A stretch of 64,000 nucleotides of DNA from Phytophthora colocasiae (lineage: Eukaryota; Oomycota; Peronosporomycetes; Peronosporales; Peronosporaceae), in assembly GCA_018806915.1 (NCBI GenBank), contig JAGKQI010000062.1:186001-250000 (forward strand). The letters are read 5' to 3'. Under the pieces are notes generated by a model. It was not told the origin of the DNA. It did not search any database and saw only the letters and a list, made by a program, of their open reading frames with translations. Below, piece by piece: positions 44,946 to 55,600 of this stretch (position 1 is its first letter; each line of letters starts with the position of its first letter). A program made the position numbers and the translations under genes.

Positions 44946-46084
44946 CTAGTTTTTTTGTTTGCCAGCACCGCCCTGCTGCCGATCAGGGCAGGCAGGGGCG
45001 ATGTGACCTTCCACACCACATGAATGACATGTGGGTACAAAACCTGGCGTCTTGACTGAACTAGTTCCTGAGGCAGGTTTGCTCTTCCGGATATTTGACT
45101 TGACCGAATTTGTACCAGTCGTAGTTGAAGTTGGTACTGAAGTTGAAGTTGACCCCGAAACTTTCTGATTCTGATTCTGAATCTGATTCTGCCTAAACTT
45201 TGAAGGCTTGCGGGCATCCTCGAAGCGTTGAGCGTGATCAATAGTTTCTTGTAAAGTCAAAGGAATATTTTTGCGAGATGTGACTGGACGTGTCTGCACG
45301 CAAATTCTGTTGGTACAGCCAGCGCTTCACCATTTCTGGCAATTCCAGGGACGATTGAAAGAAGCAGCATGAACTTGGAGGTATACTCATGTTGTGTGCC
45401 AGAAACTTGTAGATCATGTAGTTTCGAGAGTAGTTTAAACTCGAAATCACTTTCGCGAAAGCGCACGCGAATCTGTTGTTTGAAGAGGAACCAGGTACGA
45501 GGTTGGTCTCCAACGATGTTCTTAAACTCTCTGTACCATGACATCGCGTCTGGTCCCAGAAAAGGGACCACCATATCGACGAATCGTGAGTCACAGCTGT
45601 CCCGCTCTCGGGCATAGCTGCTCAGGTGCTCTTCTATGGCGAACAGCCACAGCTCCAAATCTTCACCGGCCCGTCCATGGAATTTAGGGGGCTCGGCTTT
45701 GTGCTTTTGGCGAGCAACACGAGATTGTTGCTCGAACATCTCGCGCTGGAATGTAATCTGTTGCTCCATGAAAGCTTGGAATTGTTGCTGTTGCAACTGC
45801 ATGGCCTGCTGCTGCACTGCCATCATGTGCAGCACTTGACCCATCACACCATCATTAGACCCCGACCCAGGCTGTGGCATAGCTGGTTGGGGAGCTTGTG
45901 GAGGTGGTGGAGGAGGGGAGGTTGCACCCGGCGCTGGTGTTGCCGGTGTGCTTGATTTGTTTGGTTGGGGCAGCCCAGAGGACGACGCGTGGTCCATCCC
46001 TTCGTCGTCGGTGCGTGGGTGCTGACGAGGTCTCAAATTTGGTGATGTTTCCTCAGCAGCACGCGGAGTCTTGGGTCGCTGCAT
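44946..46084 (-). pseudogene. Gypsy gag with CCHC zinc knuckle, frameshifted
   Basis: The first ORF (46084-45257) has a Pro- and Gln-rich N-terminus and a retrotransposon gag domain (LELWLFAIEEHLSSYARER, FVDMVVPFLGPDAMSWYREF). The nucleocapsid part with the zinc knuckle CHSCGVEGHIAPAC lies in a second frame (45299-44946), so one or more shifts occur near 45260-45350. Pol follows immediately. Confidence 0.85.
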
Positions 46085-46165
46085 GTACGGTATCGTACTT
46101 AGCCGGGTATACTCGGTAGTTGCCTCAAATACGGTCGAACAGAGTTTTCACTCTAATTTCGAAAT

Positions 46166-46403
46166 TGTCACGTGTTCTGTAATCGAACGGAGTCTTGTAG
46201 AGGACTTGAGATTGATAAAGAAAATTGAAGACTGAGATTAATATGTAAGGAATGAAAGCCACAGCTAGTCGTTACCTAAGCTGCAGGAGGAGAGAGTTTC
46301 CTGTCCTTGTCGTCCGTTGCAAAACGAACGCAGCATCAGCGTTAGTTTCAAAGATCCTGTTTTCATCTGTGAAAACTTTGAATGACGATGCATCATCGTC
46401 ACA
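46166..46403 (-). repeat. 5' LTR of the Gypsy element
   Basis: This 238-bp direct repeat is adjacent to the TCAAC target duplication in the ankyrin gene. On the minus strand it reads TGTGACGATG ... CACGTGACA, with the usual TG and CA ends. Confidence 0.93.
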
Positions 46404-47690
46404 GTTGACGTCTGCACCGGCGTCCAAAAGAGCTAATACAATTGAAGAATGACCGTTTTGGGCTGCGAGATGCACTGCTGTCGTCCCGTGTTCCTCGTTC
46501 TCAGTAGTCGTTAACTCTACATTGGCACCGTGTGCGATCAGTAATGTGACACCAGCTTGCCATCCGCTCGATGCTGCGATGTGAAGTGCTGTCCAGCCAA
46601 CGTTGTCGCCGGTCGATACTCGTGAATTTATCCATATATCCCCTTGGCCTTTCAGAACATCTCGAAGTCGTCGGAGGTTCTTGCTCTTACATGCAGCGTG
46701 TAAAGCTGCTTCGTGGTGTTTCGTAAGGTTTTCTACCGAATTCACAGCTTCCAGTTCATTTACCAGTTCCGTTTCCCAAATACTCGAGTCTCGACGGATT
46801 TTCCAGTGTCTACCCGTACGCGACCATAGCGGCTTTGATAGCAACACCTTCACCTTGTGGAACCACCAGCTCATTCCACTATACGCACCGTGATCTACAA
46901 GCGTCTTAGCTACCAGGAAGTGGCTCCGATGGATAGCGCACCGTAACGGTGTCGCCCAGTCACTTGGGCGACGGACGTCTAGTGTCGCGCCGGCCTCGAC
47001 TAGAGCTTCCACCACTTCAACGTGCGCTGCATCGAAGAGATACTGCGGCGGTGAGTTAGAACTGGACGCGTTCGGGTAGTCACAGGCGTGATGTAACGCT
47101 GTCATCCCGTGTGCGTCCCGAGCATTGATATCAACTTCGGCACGTGCAACCAGGAATCGTACGACGTCGGCACGCCCGAGCCGCGCGGCCAAGTGCAATG
47201 CGGTTATCTCCTGTGACCCGCACGTTCGTTCGTCCGGGTCCAGAGCTGCAGCCGTCACAAGAAACTTGAGGATCTGTACGTGGCCGCTTTCAGCTGCAAA
47301 GTGGAGACAAGTACCTAACTCGCCCCCGTGGCCGAAATCCGTGTCTAGCGGTGCGAACGCGTCCGTACGGGCCCCGTGTTGCAGCAGAAGTTGAAGCATT
47401 TGCAGCTGGTTGTACCGCGCGGCAACTAGTAACGGCGTTAAACCCTGCGCATCGAGGATCTCCGTGTTCGCTCCGTGTTGTAGCTGAATCCGAGCCACGT
47501 CGGCCCGACCGCAACGTGCGTACAAATGCAACGACGTGTCCATTGCCGAAGAATGCACACAAAGGCGTCGGCGTTGAACCATTTCGAGTTGATTGAGTTG
47601 TGAACATGTCGGAAGACCAACAACCCATGGCAAATGGCTTGAAAAAATGAGCCCATGCAGACGTGACACTGAAGCAGCTGAGAGCTGCAC

Positions 47691-48128
47691 GTTATCCAGC
47701 GACTTATTCGCTCAACGTCTCACTTGGCAGAGACACAGCGGAGATGAATGGTGGGAGAGTCCTGTGGGTCGACTGCTTGATGTGCAATGGATCTCCTGAA
47801 GATGGACGCCGTGGCTTCGACTAATGAATCGGCCTCGGTAATTCTTCGTTGCACTGAACAAGCTGCTGGTGAGATTTTGACTGTAGTGCCAGCAGCAACT
47901 GGTTAATTTGCGTGTGGGGTGGATGTAGACAATGTTTCGTCACGAAGCTACTGATTCCAGGGGTGGAGTTGAACGGCAGCCGTGTTGAAGCACTGCAAAG
48001 TGGATTTGCACCATCGAAGATCGTTATTGACGGAACCACCGAGTTCTACTGATTCCTGCACTCAAACACATCTAACTCAACACTTAAACCCTATCAACTC
48101 TCCGAGAGGGTTACTTGTCCCTTATCAA
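47691..48128. other. Intergenic region
   Basis: No coding or repeat structure was recognised between the ankyrin gene and the small minus-strand pseudogene. Confidence 0.4.
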
Positions 48129-48792
48129 TCACTCTGTGAGATCGAGGCTGGAAGAGGCTTCGACTAAGCCATTGACTTCACCGGTGTGGGTGAAGGAACC
48201 TGCCTCCACTTGCCAGTATCCGCGGGAAGATTCCTCTTGGCTATCGCAGTTCTTCTGTGGTTGCTGCTTGCTCTGAGGTTCCTGAGCGGTGTCGCACAAC
48301 GACGCCGCGCCGTTTTGCTTCAACTGCGTGTGGATCGCGTCGTACAGGAGTTGACCACCGAGCTGCTGCATGACGTCCTGAAACTTGACTGACTGAGCCT
48401 GCTTCACCATGTGCTTCAATTAGTGCTGGTTCAGCCAACCCCAGTCTCTCGAGAATTCAATCACAGGTTTCAAGTCCTTGGTCGTCGGAGTCAATACGAG
48501 TCGTTCGTTGTTCCCGTAAGTGATAATTTCATGCAGAACTTGACACGCCGCACTTCTCCGGTGGCAAACCGAACAATACAAAACTCAATCCCACCGTGTG
48601 CTGCACCAGCTTGAAATGCAAACCGAAGCGCGCGCCTATGCTGTAGTCCATTTTTCCTTGATTGTCCCAACGCGATAGCTCTTGCTCGCCGTACTTGGAG
48701 ATGGCGGCCGACACGATGATCAAGGATAGCAGAGCCTGTTTAATCTCCTGAGCTTCCTGGTGACATGCAAGCGTCTTGGCGTTCTCACCCAT
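48129..48792 (-). pseudogene. Small gene of unknown function, decayed (copy 1)
   Basis: From ATG 48792 the frame reads MGENAKTLACHQEAQEIKQA, a helical start, through IVSAAISKYGEQELSRWDNQ. It then continues in other frames as IEFCIVRFATGEVRRVKFCM, LTPTTKDLKPVIEFSRDWGW and, after a TAA, KHMVKQAQSVKFQDVMQQLG. These pieces read as a single protein of about 200 residues broken by two or more frameshifts and a stop. I do not recognise the family. A related, more decayed copy lies at 50530-50880, in the same position relative to an RXLR gene. Confidence 0.55.
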
Positions 48793-49089
48793 TGGTCAAT
48801 CTATTCGACGGAAATCGTCACTGGCAGTGAAAGAGTTGTGCAGCTTGGATCTGACAAGCGCTGCACGCTGTCATGTCGGCAATCGTGAAGAGTTTGAAAG
48901 AGTTGGTGTCTCTGGTTCTTTCCGAAGTTGCCCTGCTGCTATCTTGAGGTAGAGTAGCATGAGATCGTTGCTGTTGGTGTCATTGCCGGTAACTAGTGTC
49001 GGCGACAGGTGATCAGGGCCAGGAGGTGAATACTAACAGACCGCATGTCGGCCCTCGCGGGCCCTCAAGCTCAAAGCCTTTGTCCCGAT

Positions 49090-49190
49090 TACTGGGGTTC
49101 AGAGTCGGAGCGCAGTACATCAGCTATTTCGGAGGACGATATACGCTTAACAGTGCGTAGCTCTTCAGGTGCTGGTATCGTGAGTGTCAT
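49090..49190 (-). pseudogene. Remnant of a rhodanese gene
   Basis: This stretch matches the start of the intact rhodanese gene at 51540-51660 on the same strand (TCGGAGCGCAG, GTAGCTCTTCAGGTG, AGTGAAAGGA) but the rest is gone. It marks an older copy of the duplicated unit. Confidence 0.6.
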
Positions 49191-49301
49191 TTGGGGAATT
49201 CAAGAGTGAAAGGACCGTTCTTCATGTTGACACACTTGAAGTTGTTGAAAATCAACACTAATAGTACTTTAGAGTTGAGACGATCGTGTCAATAATATTG
49301 A

Positions 49302-49326
49302 CGCAACCTCATATTATGAGGTTGCG
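49302..49326. repeat. Perfect 25-bp hairpin
   Basis: The arms CGCAACCTCATA and TATGAGGTTGCG surround a single T. It lies about 650 bases before the first RXLR gene. The equivalent region before the second RXLR gene lacks it. Confidence 0.85.
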
Positions 49327-49981
49327 ACCTGTAGTGGAGGATAGTTAACAAGCTCTACGTCCTCGTACCATGTCGTCATCGAACTCCAGAAAAGCCCGAG
49401 AAGGTGCGAGATGATTGCGAAATTCTCAGACACGATGAGATCTTCACAATGTGCATCACGTTGGCGCACTCCGTCCGTGACAAGTCTTTATAAATCAAAT
49501 CCAAGGCGTGGTTAAAATGTGACCTGTAGACTACGGACCGTACCGGTAGTGGAGGATAGTGAACACCTGTCGTGGCTTCGATGCGAGCTGCATCCCGAAA
49601 TCCTTTGGCGTCCCAGAATCAAGTAACGAGTAAAAATGTCGTCATTAGTCAGGGGTAATCTAAGAGTTGGTAAGTTAGAAGACGAGTAAACGTCCCACCC
49701 CGATCGTGATCTGGTTTTCCTAGATCACGACCCAGTGGAAAATCCGAGCTTCGGTATCATAATGAACACCTATCGTCACTAGCGTCCAGCAAAATGTTAT
49801 CCTTTAGAAAGCTTGTAAGTTAAAAACTGGAACGTCCTATCTCGTAAGCGATCTGGGAAGTCCGAGTTTACGATCAAGAACCGAATTTACGGGAAGAACA
49901 GGTCGCTCAACAACGTCCGGGATCTCTCTGAAGTACTCGACTCAAGTTACTGGCCCACATTCTGCAAAAAGCTCAAAGACC

Positions 49982-50395
49982 ATGAAGCTTCGCTTCTTCC
50001 TGTTGGCGTTAGCCACTATTGCTGCAAGTTCCAACGCATTCTCCATCTCAGCAGAAGCGTTTGTTCAGGGGAGGAACTTGCGTGGATTCAAGACCAACGA
50101 CGAAGAACGAGCTCTTAGTTTGAGCCGGATGTCGGTGGAGAAGTTGGAGAACATCCTGACGAACACCAACGGCTTCCAACTACAGAAGTTTGGAAAATGG
50201 CAAGGTGTTCTCCCTAAAGACATCACGCAAGCAATTCGCAGATTTTCGCCCCACGACGAGAGGTATTGGGCGATCGGACTCATGTACAGCAATTTCCGCA
50301 TGGGAATCAAGCAGTCGGTACGCTACTCCCGACTGGATGACGAAGCATTAGCGAAGCTCAGTCAACAGATCGCGAGTTCCAAGCTCGCATCCTAA
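49982..50395 (+). CDS. RXLR-dEER effector, copy 1
   Basis: A 137-residue secreted protein. The signal peptide is residues 1-19 (MKLRFFLLALATIAASSNA), the RXLR motif RNLR is at 31-34 and the dEER motif DEER at 40-43, ideal spacing for translocated effectors of Phytophthora. The effector domain (FGKWQGVLPKDITQAIRRFS, HDERYWAIGLMYSNF, YSRLDDEALAKLSQQI) is helical; a WY-type fold is possible but I cannot confirm it. It is a paralog of 52077-52598 and shares about 140 bases of upstream sequence with it. Compared with copy 2 the C-terminus is about 35 residues shorter. The host target is unknown. Confidence 0.93.
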   Translation: MKLRFFLLALATIAASSNAFSISAEAFVQGRNLRGFKTNDEERALSLSRMSVEKLENILTNTNGFQLQKFGKWQGVLPKDITQAIRRFSPHDERYWAIGLMYSNFRMGIKQSVRYSRLDDEALAKLSQQIASSKLAS

Positions 50396-50529
50396 AACTA
50401 TCCCCAGTCCAGCTCGGATAGTGGAAACTCATAGAAAGAAAGCGGTCACCTACTTGTCACCAACTCACAGCGAAATTACGAGAAGAAATCAAGGATTTTT
50501 GAAGCTTTTCAGTGGCTTTCTTACGCCTT

Positions 50530-50880
50530 ATCCAGTCCTAACCGATTTTAATTGCTTCAACTGGTCCGATCCCAGAGTCTGAGGCGCCTCCGAACGCAAG
50601 TTTCATCCCTTCAGTCGTCGGTATCAACCATATGCGCTCGTTGTTCGTTTCTCCTAGTTTGTCACGGCGTGTTCGCTTTCCTTTCTTTTGCAGTGGGGTA
50701 CTGATAAAACACGCCTTGGAATGACACGATGATCAACCTGTTGAGTCTCGGTGGACTTGATGTTGACTGGTAGCCGAGTCACTGAATCGTCACTGGCCGT
50801 GTAGAAGTTGTACGAACCGCTCGAAGTCCGACTTGCGGATCTGAGCGTGCGCTGCACATACCAAGCGCACAAGAGCTACA
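50530..50880 (-). pseudogene. Small gene of unknown function, strongly decayed (copy 2)
   Basis: The minus strand preserves NNERIWLIPTTEGMK, matching NDSY-LTPTTKDLK of the pseudogene at 48129-48792, and neighbouring DNA also matches (TCGTCACTGGC, GCGCTGCACATACC against the region near 48810-48870). Reading frames are scrambled. Confidence 0.5.
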
Positions 50881-51261
50881 AAGAAGAGTTTAGTTGATCA
50901 ACGTTTATCGGACTTTCTGTTTTGCTAACTAAAACGCTATGATATCAAAGCTTGACCTACGAAGAATCAAACTCAATGTTCAGTGATAAGTTGTCGAGGG
51001 ACTTTGACGACTACGGCCTCACCAACATCATTGCGGTGACCTTGATAGGATCCTGGCATCGCGATGCCGCGTTGACACAAGATATGGCGACGCAAATGCA
51101 ATATTTCCAGCAGGGTATGTGATATTGTTGAAGTCTTCTGCTCTTGCTACGTGCCCAGTTGTAGTAGAGTTACTCGTTGCCAGACGAGCGAACAGGTGGT
51201 GCCACTAGGTCTGTTGCGTCCGCGAATTTCTGAATGCAACGAACCCAGTTGAGCTTCTGCA

Positions 51262-51642
51262 CTACAACTCTTCAGATAGGCCACGTACCTCAGCGAAATC
51301 GGCAAACCCGCCGGCTAGAACGCGAACGTGAGGCTTAGCACCAGCAGCTTCGGCCCGTTCAACGAAGCGGAGAGCGCATGTCGGTCCTCGGGTGACGCTA
51401 TGACCGCAGTGGAAAACAATTTCCGGTTTGTTGCCGAATTTGACGACTAGAGCGTCGACAGCAGCATCATCATTGAAAACACCGGAAGGCACGTGCTCAG
51501 CGTCAACGATGTGGCCCTCGAGCTCAAAGTCTTCGTCCCGAACGTCCACAATCACTGGAGATTCAGCGTCGGAGCGCAGGACACGAGCTAAGTCGTTGAC
51601 TGAAATGCGTTCAATAGTGAGTAGCTCTTCAGGTGTTGGCAT
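51262..51642 (-). CDS. Single-domain rhodanese / Cdc25-Acr2-like protein
   Basis: A 126-residue intact ORF. It has the rhodanese core (VIVDVRDEDFELEGHI) and an active-site loop HCGHSVTR at residues 78-85, i.e. Cys79 and Arg85 in an HCX5R pattern. The longer loop is typical of Cdc25 and arsenate-reductase-like rhodaneses rather than six-residue sulfurtransferases, so phosphatase, arsenate reductase or sulfurtransferase activity are all possible. There is no signal peptide. It lies upstream of, and divergent from, the second RXLR gene. Confidence 0.88.
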   Translation of the reverse strand: MPTPEELLTIERISVNDLARVLRSDAESPVIVDVRDEDFELEGHIVDAEHVPSGVFNDDAAVDALVVKFGNKPEIVFHCGHSVTRGPTCALRFVERAEAAGAKPHVRVLAGGFADFAEVRGLSEEL

Positions 51643-52076
51643 CGTTCAGAGGATTCAAAAGTGAAAGGATTTTGTTGTTGAAGCGCTTGAAGTAAATCTG
51701 TACGGATATGAGCGCTTTGCTGACACTATGAGACTTGACATACATGTATTTGAAGGAGACCCAATAGGACTTCGTGTTGAGCTATTCGTGTCAGTAGGAG
51801 GGTGCACCACGGCCCATAGTGGTGGACAATGAACACCTATCGTCGACTTCGATGCGAGATGCGTGGCTCGTATAAAATACCCACGAGAAAATGTTACTTT
51901 AGTCAAGCTTAGGCCTGTCGTTTAGAAGACACCGTAAACGTCCCATCTCAATCGTGATCTGGGAAGTCCGAGCTTTAGGATCAAGAACCGAATTTACGGA
52001 CAGAACAATGTCCGCCTCCCGCGACTCATTGAGTCACACAAGTTACTGGCCCACATTCCGCAAAAGCTCCAAGACC

Positions 52077-52598
52077 ATGAAGCTCCGCTTCTTCTTGTTG
52101 GTGTTAGCCACTATTGCTGCAAGTTCTAACGCATACTCCATCTCAATAGCAGATGAGACGTCTGTCCGGGGAAGAAATCTACGTGGATACAAGGCCGACA
52201 ATGAAGAACGAACTCTTGGTTTGAGTCGGATGTCGGTGGAGAAGCTGGAGAACATCCTGACGAACACCAACGGCTTCCAACTACAGAAGTTTGGAAAATG
52301 GCAAGCAAAAGGTGTTCCCCCTCTAGACGTCACAGCAGCGATTCGCAAGTTTTCGCCCCACGACGAGAGGTATTGGGCGATCGGACTCATGTACAGTGAC
52401 TTCCTCAAGGGAATCAAGCCAGCAATCTACTCCCGACTGGATGACGAAGCATTAGCGAAGCTCAGTCAACAGATCGCGAACTCCAAGCTCGTACATGTAC
52501 CGGAATCAGTCCCCACTCCAAGTTGGAGCGAGCTTTATACCGCCTTATCGGAAATTCTACGAAAGAAAGCAGCCAGTTACTTCCAACCAAGTAGTTAA
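52077..52598 (+). CDS. RXLR-dEER effector, copy 2
   Basis: A 173-residue protein. Signal peptide 1-19 (MKLRFFLLVLATIAASSNA), RNLR at 33-36 and NEER at 42-45. The ATG at 52077 is preferred over the upstream in-frame start because it places the signal peptide at the N-terminus and matches copy 1. The body (LSRMSVEKLENILTNTNGFQ) is almost identical to copy 1. A three-base-multiple insertion near AKGV and an additional C-terminal helix (TPSWSELYTALSEILRKKAA) distinguish it. It probably arose with copy 1 in a segmental duplication. Confidence 0.93.
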   Translation: MKLRFFLLVLATIAASSNAYSISIADETSVRGRNLRGYKADNEERTLGLSRMSVEKLENILTNTNGFQLQKFGKWQAKGVPPLDVTAAIRKFSPHDERYWAIGLMYSDFLKGIKPAIYSRLDDEALAKLSQQIANSKLVHVPESVPTPSWSELYTALSEILRKKAASYFQPSS

Positions 52599-52668
52599 CA
52601 AGAAGATGTTAAGAATTGTTGGGACTTTTGCAGATCCAATGTAGCTCTATTACGCTTTATCCAGGTTC

Positions 52669-55600
52669 CTATGCGTCTTCGACCAGCTTCTTAGCCAGAT
52701 CCGTGACGCTACGCAGATCTGTGGCCTGTGAGCAACGCAGACACAACTGAGTCTCGTCCACGTCCACTTCCGGCGCGTACTTCCAGCAACGTGGGCACTT
52801 ATGGCCCTTGGCCGGCGTTAGCACCAACTTGACGTCCATCGGCGCATCATTCGGACCCATGGGCAACTGGCAGGTGGCCTTGAACTGCTCTGCGCTCTCA
52901 ATCTCCGTTTCAGATGTCACAATTTGAACACGAGAGCACAGCAGCACGTCCGCAAGCTCTGACGTGTTGGCGACGAGTTCGGCCACACGCGCGTCCGATT
53001 CAGACGTCACAACGTACACATTGCACTCAAGCTGACTACCGACACGCCCGGCCTGACGCATCTGCTCCACCACGCGGTTCGTCTCGAAGCGAAGCTGGCG
53101 GATCGCAGTCCAGTCGCGCGCCAGAGCTTCGTTCTTCCATTCGTCTGCACTGGGCATCCAGCCCTGTTCAAGGAAGACACTGCCGGGGACGTCTTCGAGA
53201 GGGATATCACCTTGCAGTTGAGACACCCAGTGAAGACGGATATCCTCGGCCGTATGCGGAATCACCGGGGCGAGCGCACGAGTAAGGGCCTGCAGCGACA
53301 GCCACAGCACAGTTTGAGCCGACCGGCGCGCGTGCGAGTCGGACGCGTCGCAATACAGTCGGTCCTTGGTGGCCTCCATGTAGAAAGCGGATAGATCTGT
53401 CGAAATAAAGTGAGAGAGCGCGTGCTGGGCACGGTTAAAGGCGAACGCGTCGTATGCCGTCGTTACCGATTGAGCCAACGCGTTCAACTCGTGCAGCATG
53501 TAGCGGTCCAATGAAAGTTCCATCTTGTCGTGCGGAACGGCGTGGTCGGCCGGGTCGAAGTCCTTCAGGTTGCCGAGCAGGAAACGCGCCGTGTTGCGTA
53601 CCTTACGCAGACCGTCACTGGCTTTTCCCACGACGGCGGGACCAATACTCACATCGCCGGTGTAATCCGTAGTAGCGACCCAGAAGCGAAGCACGTCGGC
53701 GCCGTACGCCGGCACCTTCATCTGCTTGACCTTGGGGGCCTTCTCCGGCTTGTTACTGTTCTTCTTGGCTTTCTTTGAGGTCTTCTCAGGCACAGGGACT
53801 GGCATGGTACAGCCGTTGATGAAATCATTCGGCACGATCGTGTTGCCCAGTGACTTTGACATCTTGCTGCCACGTTCGTCCAGCGTGAAGCCGTGAGTGA
53901 TGACGTTCTTGTAAGGAGCCGTGCCTTGCATCGCCAGCGACGTAAGCAGCGACGACTGGAACCAACCGCGGTGTTGATCAGAGCCTTCGAGATAAACATC
54001 AGCACGAACCTGTCCCTCCTCGTTCGGCTCAAGAAAACCGGGAAGTACTGTGTGCCAACTGCTACCGCTGTCGAACCACACATCCAGAGTGTCCATGCCC
54101 TTCTCATACTGGTCGGCCTGATTCTTGAGCGATTCGGGCAGCAGTTCCTGCACAGACAGGTCCCACCAGCAATCAGCACCTTCACGCTCGACTTCACCGT
54201 TCTTGCCTTCAACGCTATAGGTCTTCACGATGCTCTGCAGGTACTCAATGCTTTCCTCTGTGATCAGCGGCTCACCCGTTGTCTTGTGGTAGAACACAGG
54301 GATAGGCAAACCCCACGCACGCTGGCGAGAGATGCACCACTCGTGACGGCTCGATAGCGTGGCCTCTAGACGACGGCGAGCACTGGGCGGCACCATTTGA
54401 ACAGACTCTTCTAGCACACTCTTGCCACGGGCATGCAGCGCGTCTAGTTGTGCAAACCATTGGGCCGTAGCACGGAGGATAACGGGCTTCTTGGTACGCC
54501 AATCGTACGGGTATCTGTGGTGGTACTCGCTGATGGAAAGCAGGTTCCCAGAGCTCTTGAGCAGGTCGACGACTGCCTCATTACCCTTATCCAGCACGCA
54601 CAAACCCTCAAGCTCCTGCCCAGCCTCGGCGGTGAAACAGCCGTCAGCGTCCACCGGACAGATAATATCCGGGTGCTCACCAGGCTTCGAGTGGTGCGCC
54701 ATCCAGGCGAAGTAATCGTCCTGACCGTGACCAGGAGCCGTGTGCACAATACCCGTACCAGCATCCGTCGTGACGTGTTCGCCGACCAGCACCACGGCCT
54801 CACGGCTAATCAACGGGTGCGTGAAGTGTGCACCTTCGAGATCTGAGCCCTTGAACGTGTCCAGCACTTCCAGTTCCATTTCCTCTTCTGCGTCCCCCTT
54901 CAGCACGGCCGCAAAGCTCTCTTGAAGAGCATTCGCGATCAAATAGCATTTCTCGGAGGTTGCGTTACGCGGCCGCACGACCACATAGTCCAGCTCTGCA
55001 TTGACACACAACGCCTGATTGGACGGGATGGTCCAGGGCGTCGTCGTCCAGATCACAGCTGCCAGCTTCTCACCGTATTTCTTCAGCTTTTGAGCTGCCT
55101 CGCCGGCGTTGTTACCTGTAGATGCAAAGTGGAACTGGACGTAGGCAGCTTGGGACACGTGATCGTCTTGATACTCCAGCTCCGCCTCAGCCAGAGCCGT
55201 ACGAGAGCTCGGAGACCAGTACACGGGCTTGAATCCTCGAAAGATGAGTCCATCGTGCACCATTTTCTTCAAAATATCATACTGCCGGGCCTCGTAGCTC
55301 GGGTTCATGGTCAAGTAGACGCTGTCCTCGGCTCCAGACCAGTCGGCCAGCACGCCCCAGCGTGCAAAGTCCTTCTGCTGCTCCTGAACAGCCTTGCGCG
55401 CCAATTGGCGGGACAGCGCGCGCACCTGTGCGGGCGACAGCTCATTAGCTTCGAGTTTCAGTAGTGACAGCGCCTTGTGCTCAATAGGAAGACCGTGACA
55501 GTCCCAACCGGGCACGTACTCCACGCGCCGGCCGCGCAGCAGCTGGTACCTGTTGATAATGTCCTTCAGCGTCTTGTTCAAGAAGTGCCCCATGTGCAAA

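Larger units (their letters stand above)
40904..46403 (-). mobile_element. Complete Ty3/Gypsy chromovirus with near-identical short LTRs
   Basis: Direct repeats of about 239 bp (40904-41142 and 46166-46403) begin TG and end CA on the minus strand and differ only by a one- or two-base change near 41109. The 5-bp duplication GTTGA (plus strand) flanks both ends. A purine run (AGGGGGAA, minus) abuts the 3' LTR. Between them lie gag, protease, RT, RNase H, integrase and chromodomain on the minus strand. Length is 5500 bp. I saw no obvious tRNA primer site after the 5' LTR; a short palindrome AATTTCGAAATT is there instead. Confidence 0.95.
40398..47690 (-). pseudogene. Ankyrin-repeat protein gene, split by a Gypsy element
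   Basis: The 5' part (47690-46404) encodes about ten ankyrin repeats (DAQGLTPLLVAARYNQLQML, GMTALHHACDYPN, GWTALHIAASSGWQAGVTLL and others) up to LLDAGADVN. The 3' part (40898-40398) continues in frame with ACDDFGDTPLLRALRHGR and three more repeats. The 5-bp duplication TCAAC flanks a complete LTR element between them. Together the parts would give about 595 residues. Open frames running from either side into the LTRs are chance extensions. The start may be an internal ATG (MDTSLHLYARCGRADV) because the first ~49 residues are not ankyrin. The protein is probably a cytosolic scaffold; partners are unknown. Confidence 0.88.

Noticed and set aside
51954..52076. Upstream start for RXLR copy 2 (MIWEVRALGSRTEF)
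   Set aside because: It would bury the signal peptide inside the protein, and the sequence matches the 5' region of copy 1.
53454..55464. Plus-strand ORFs of up to 180 residues
   Set aside because: Shadows of the isoleucyl-tRNA synthetase on the minus strand, caused by its GC-rich codon usage.
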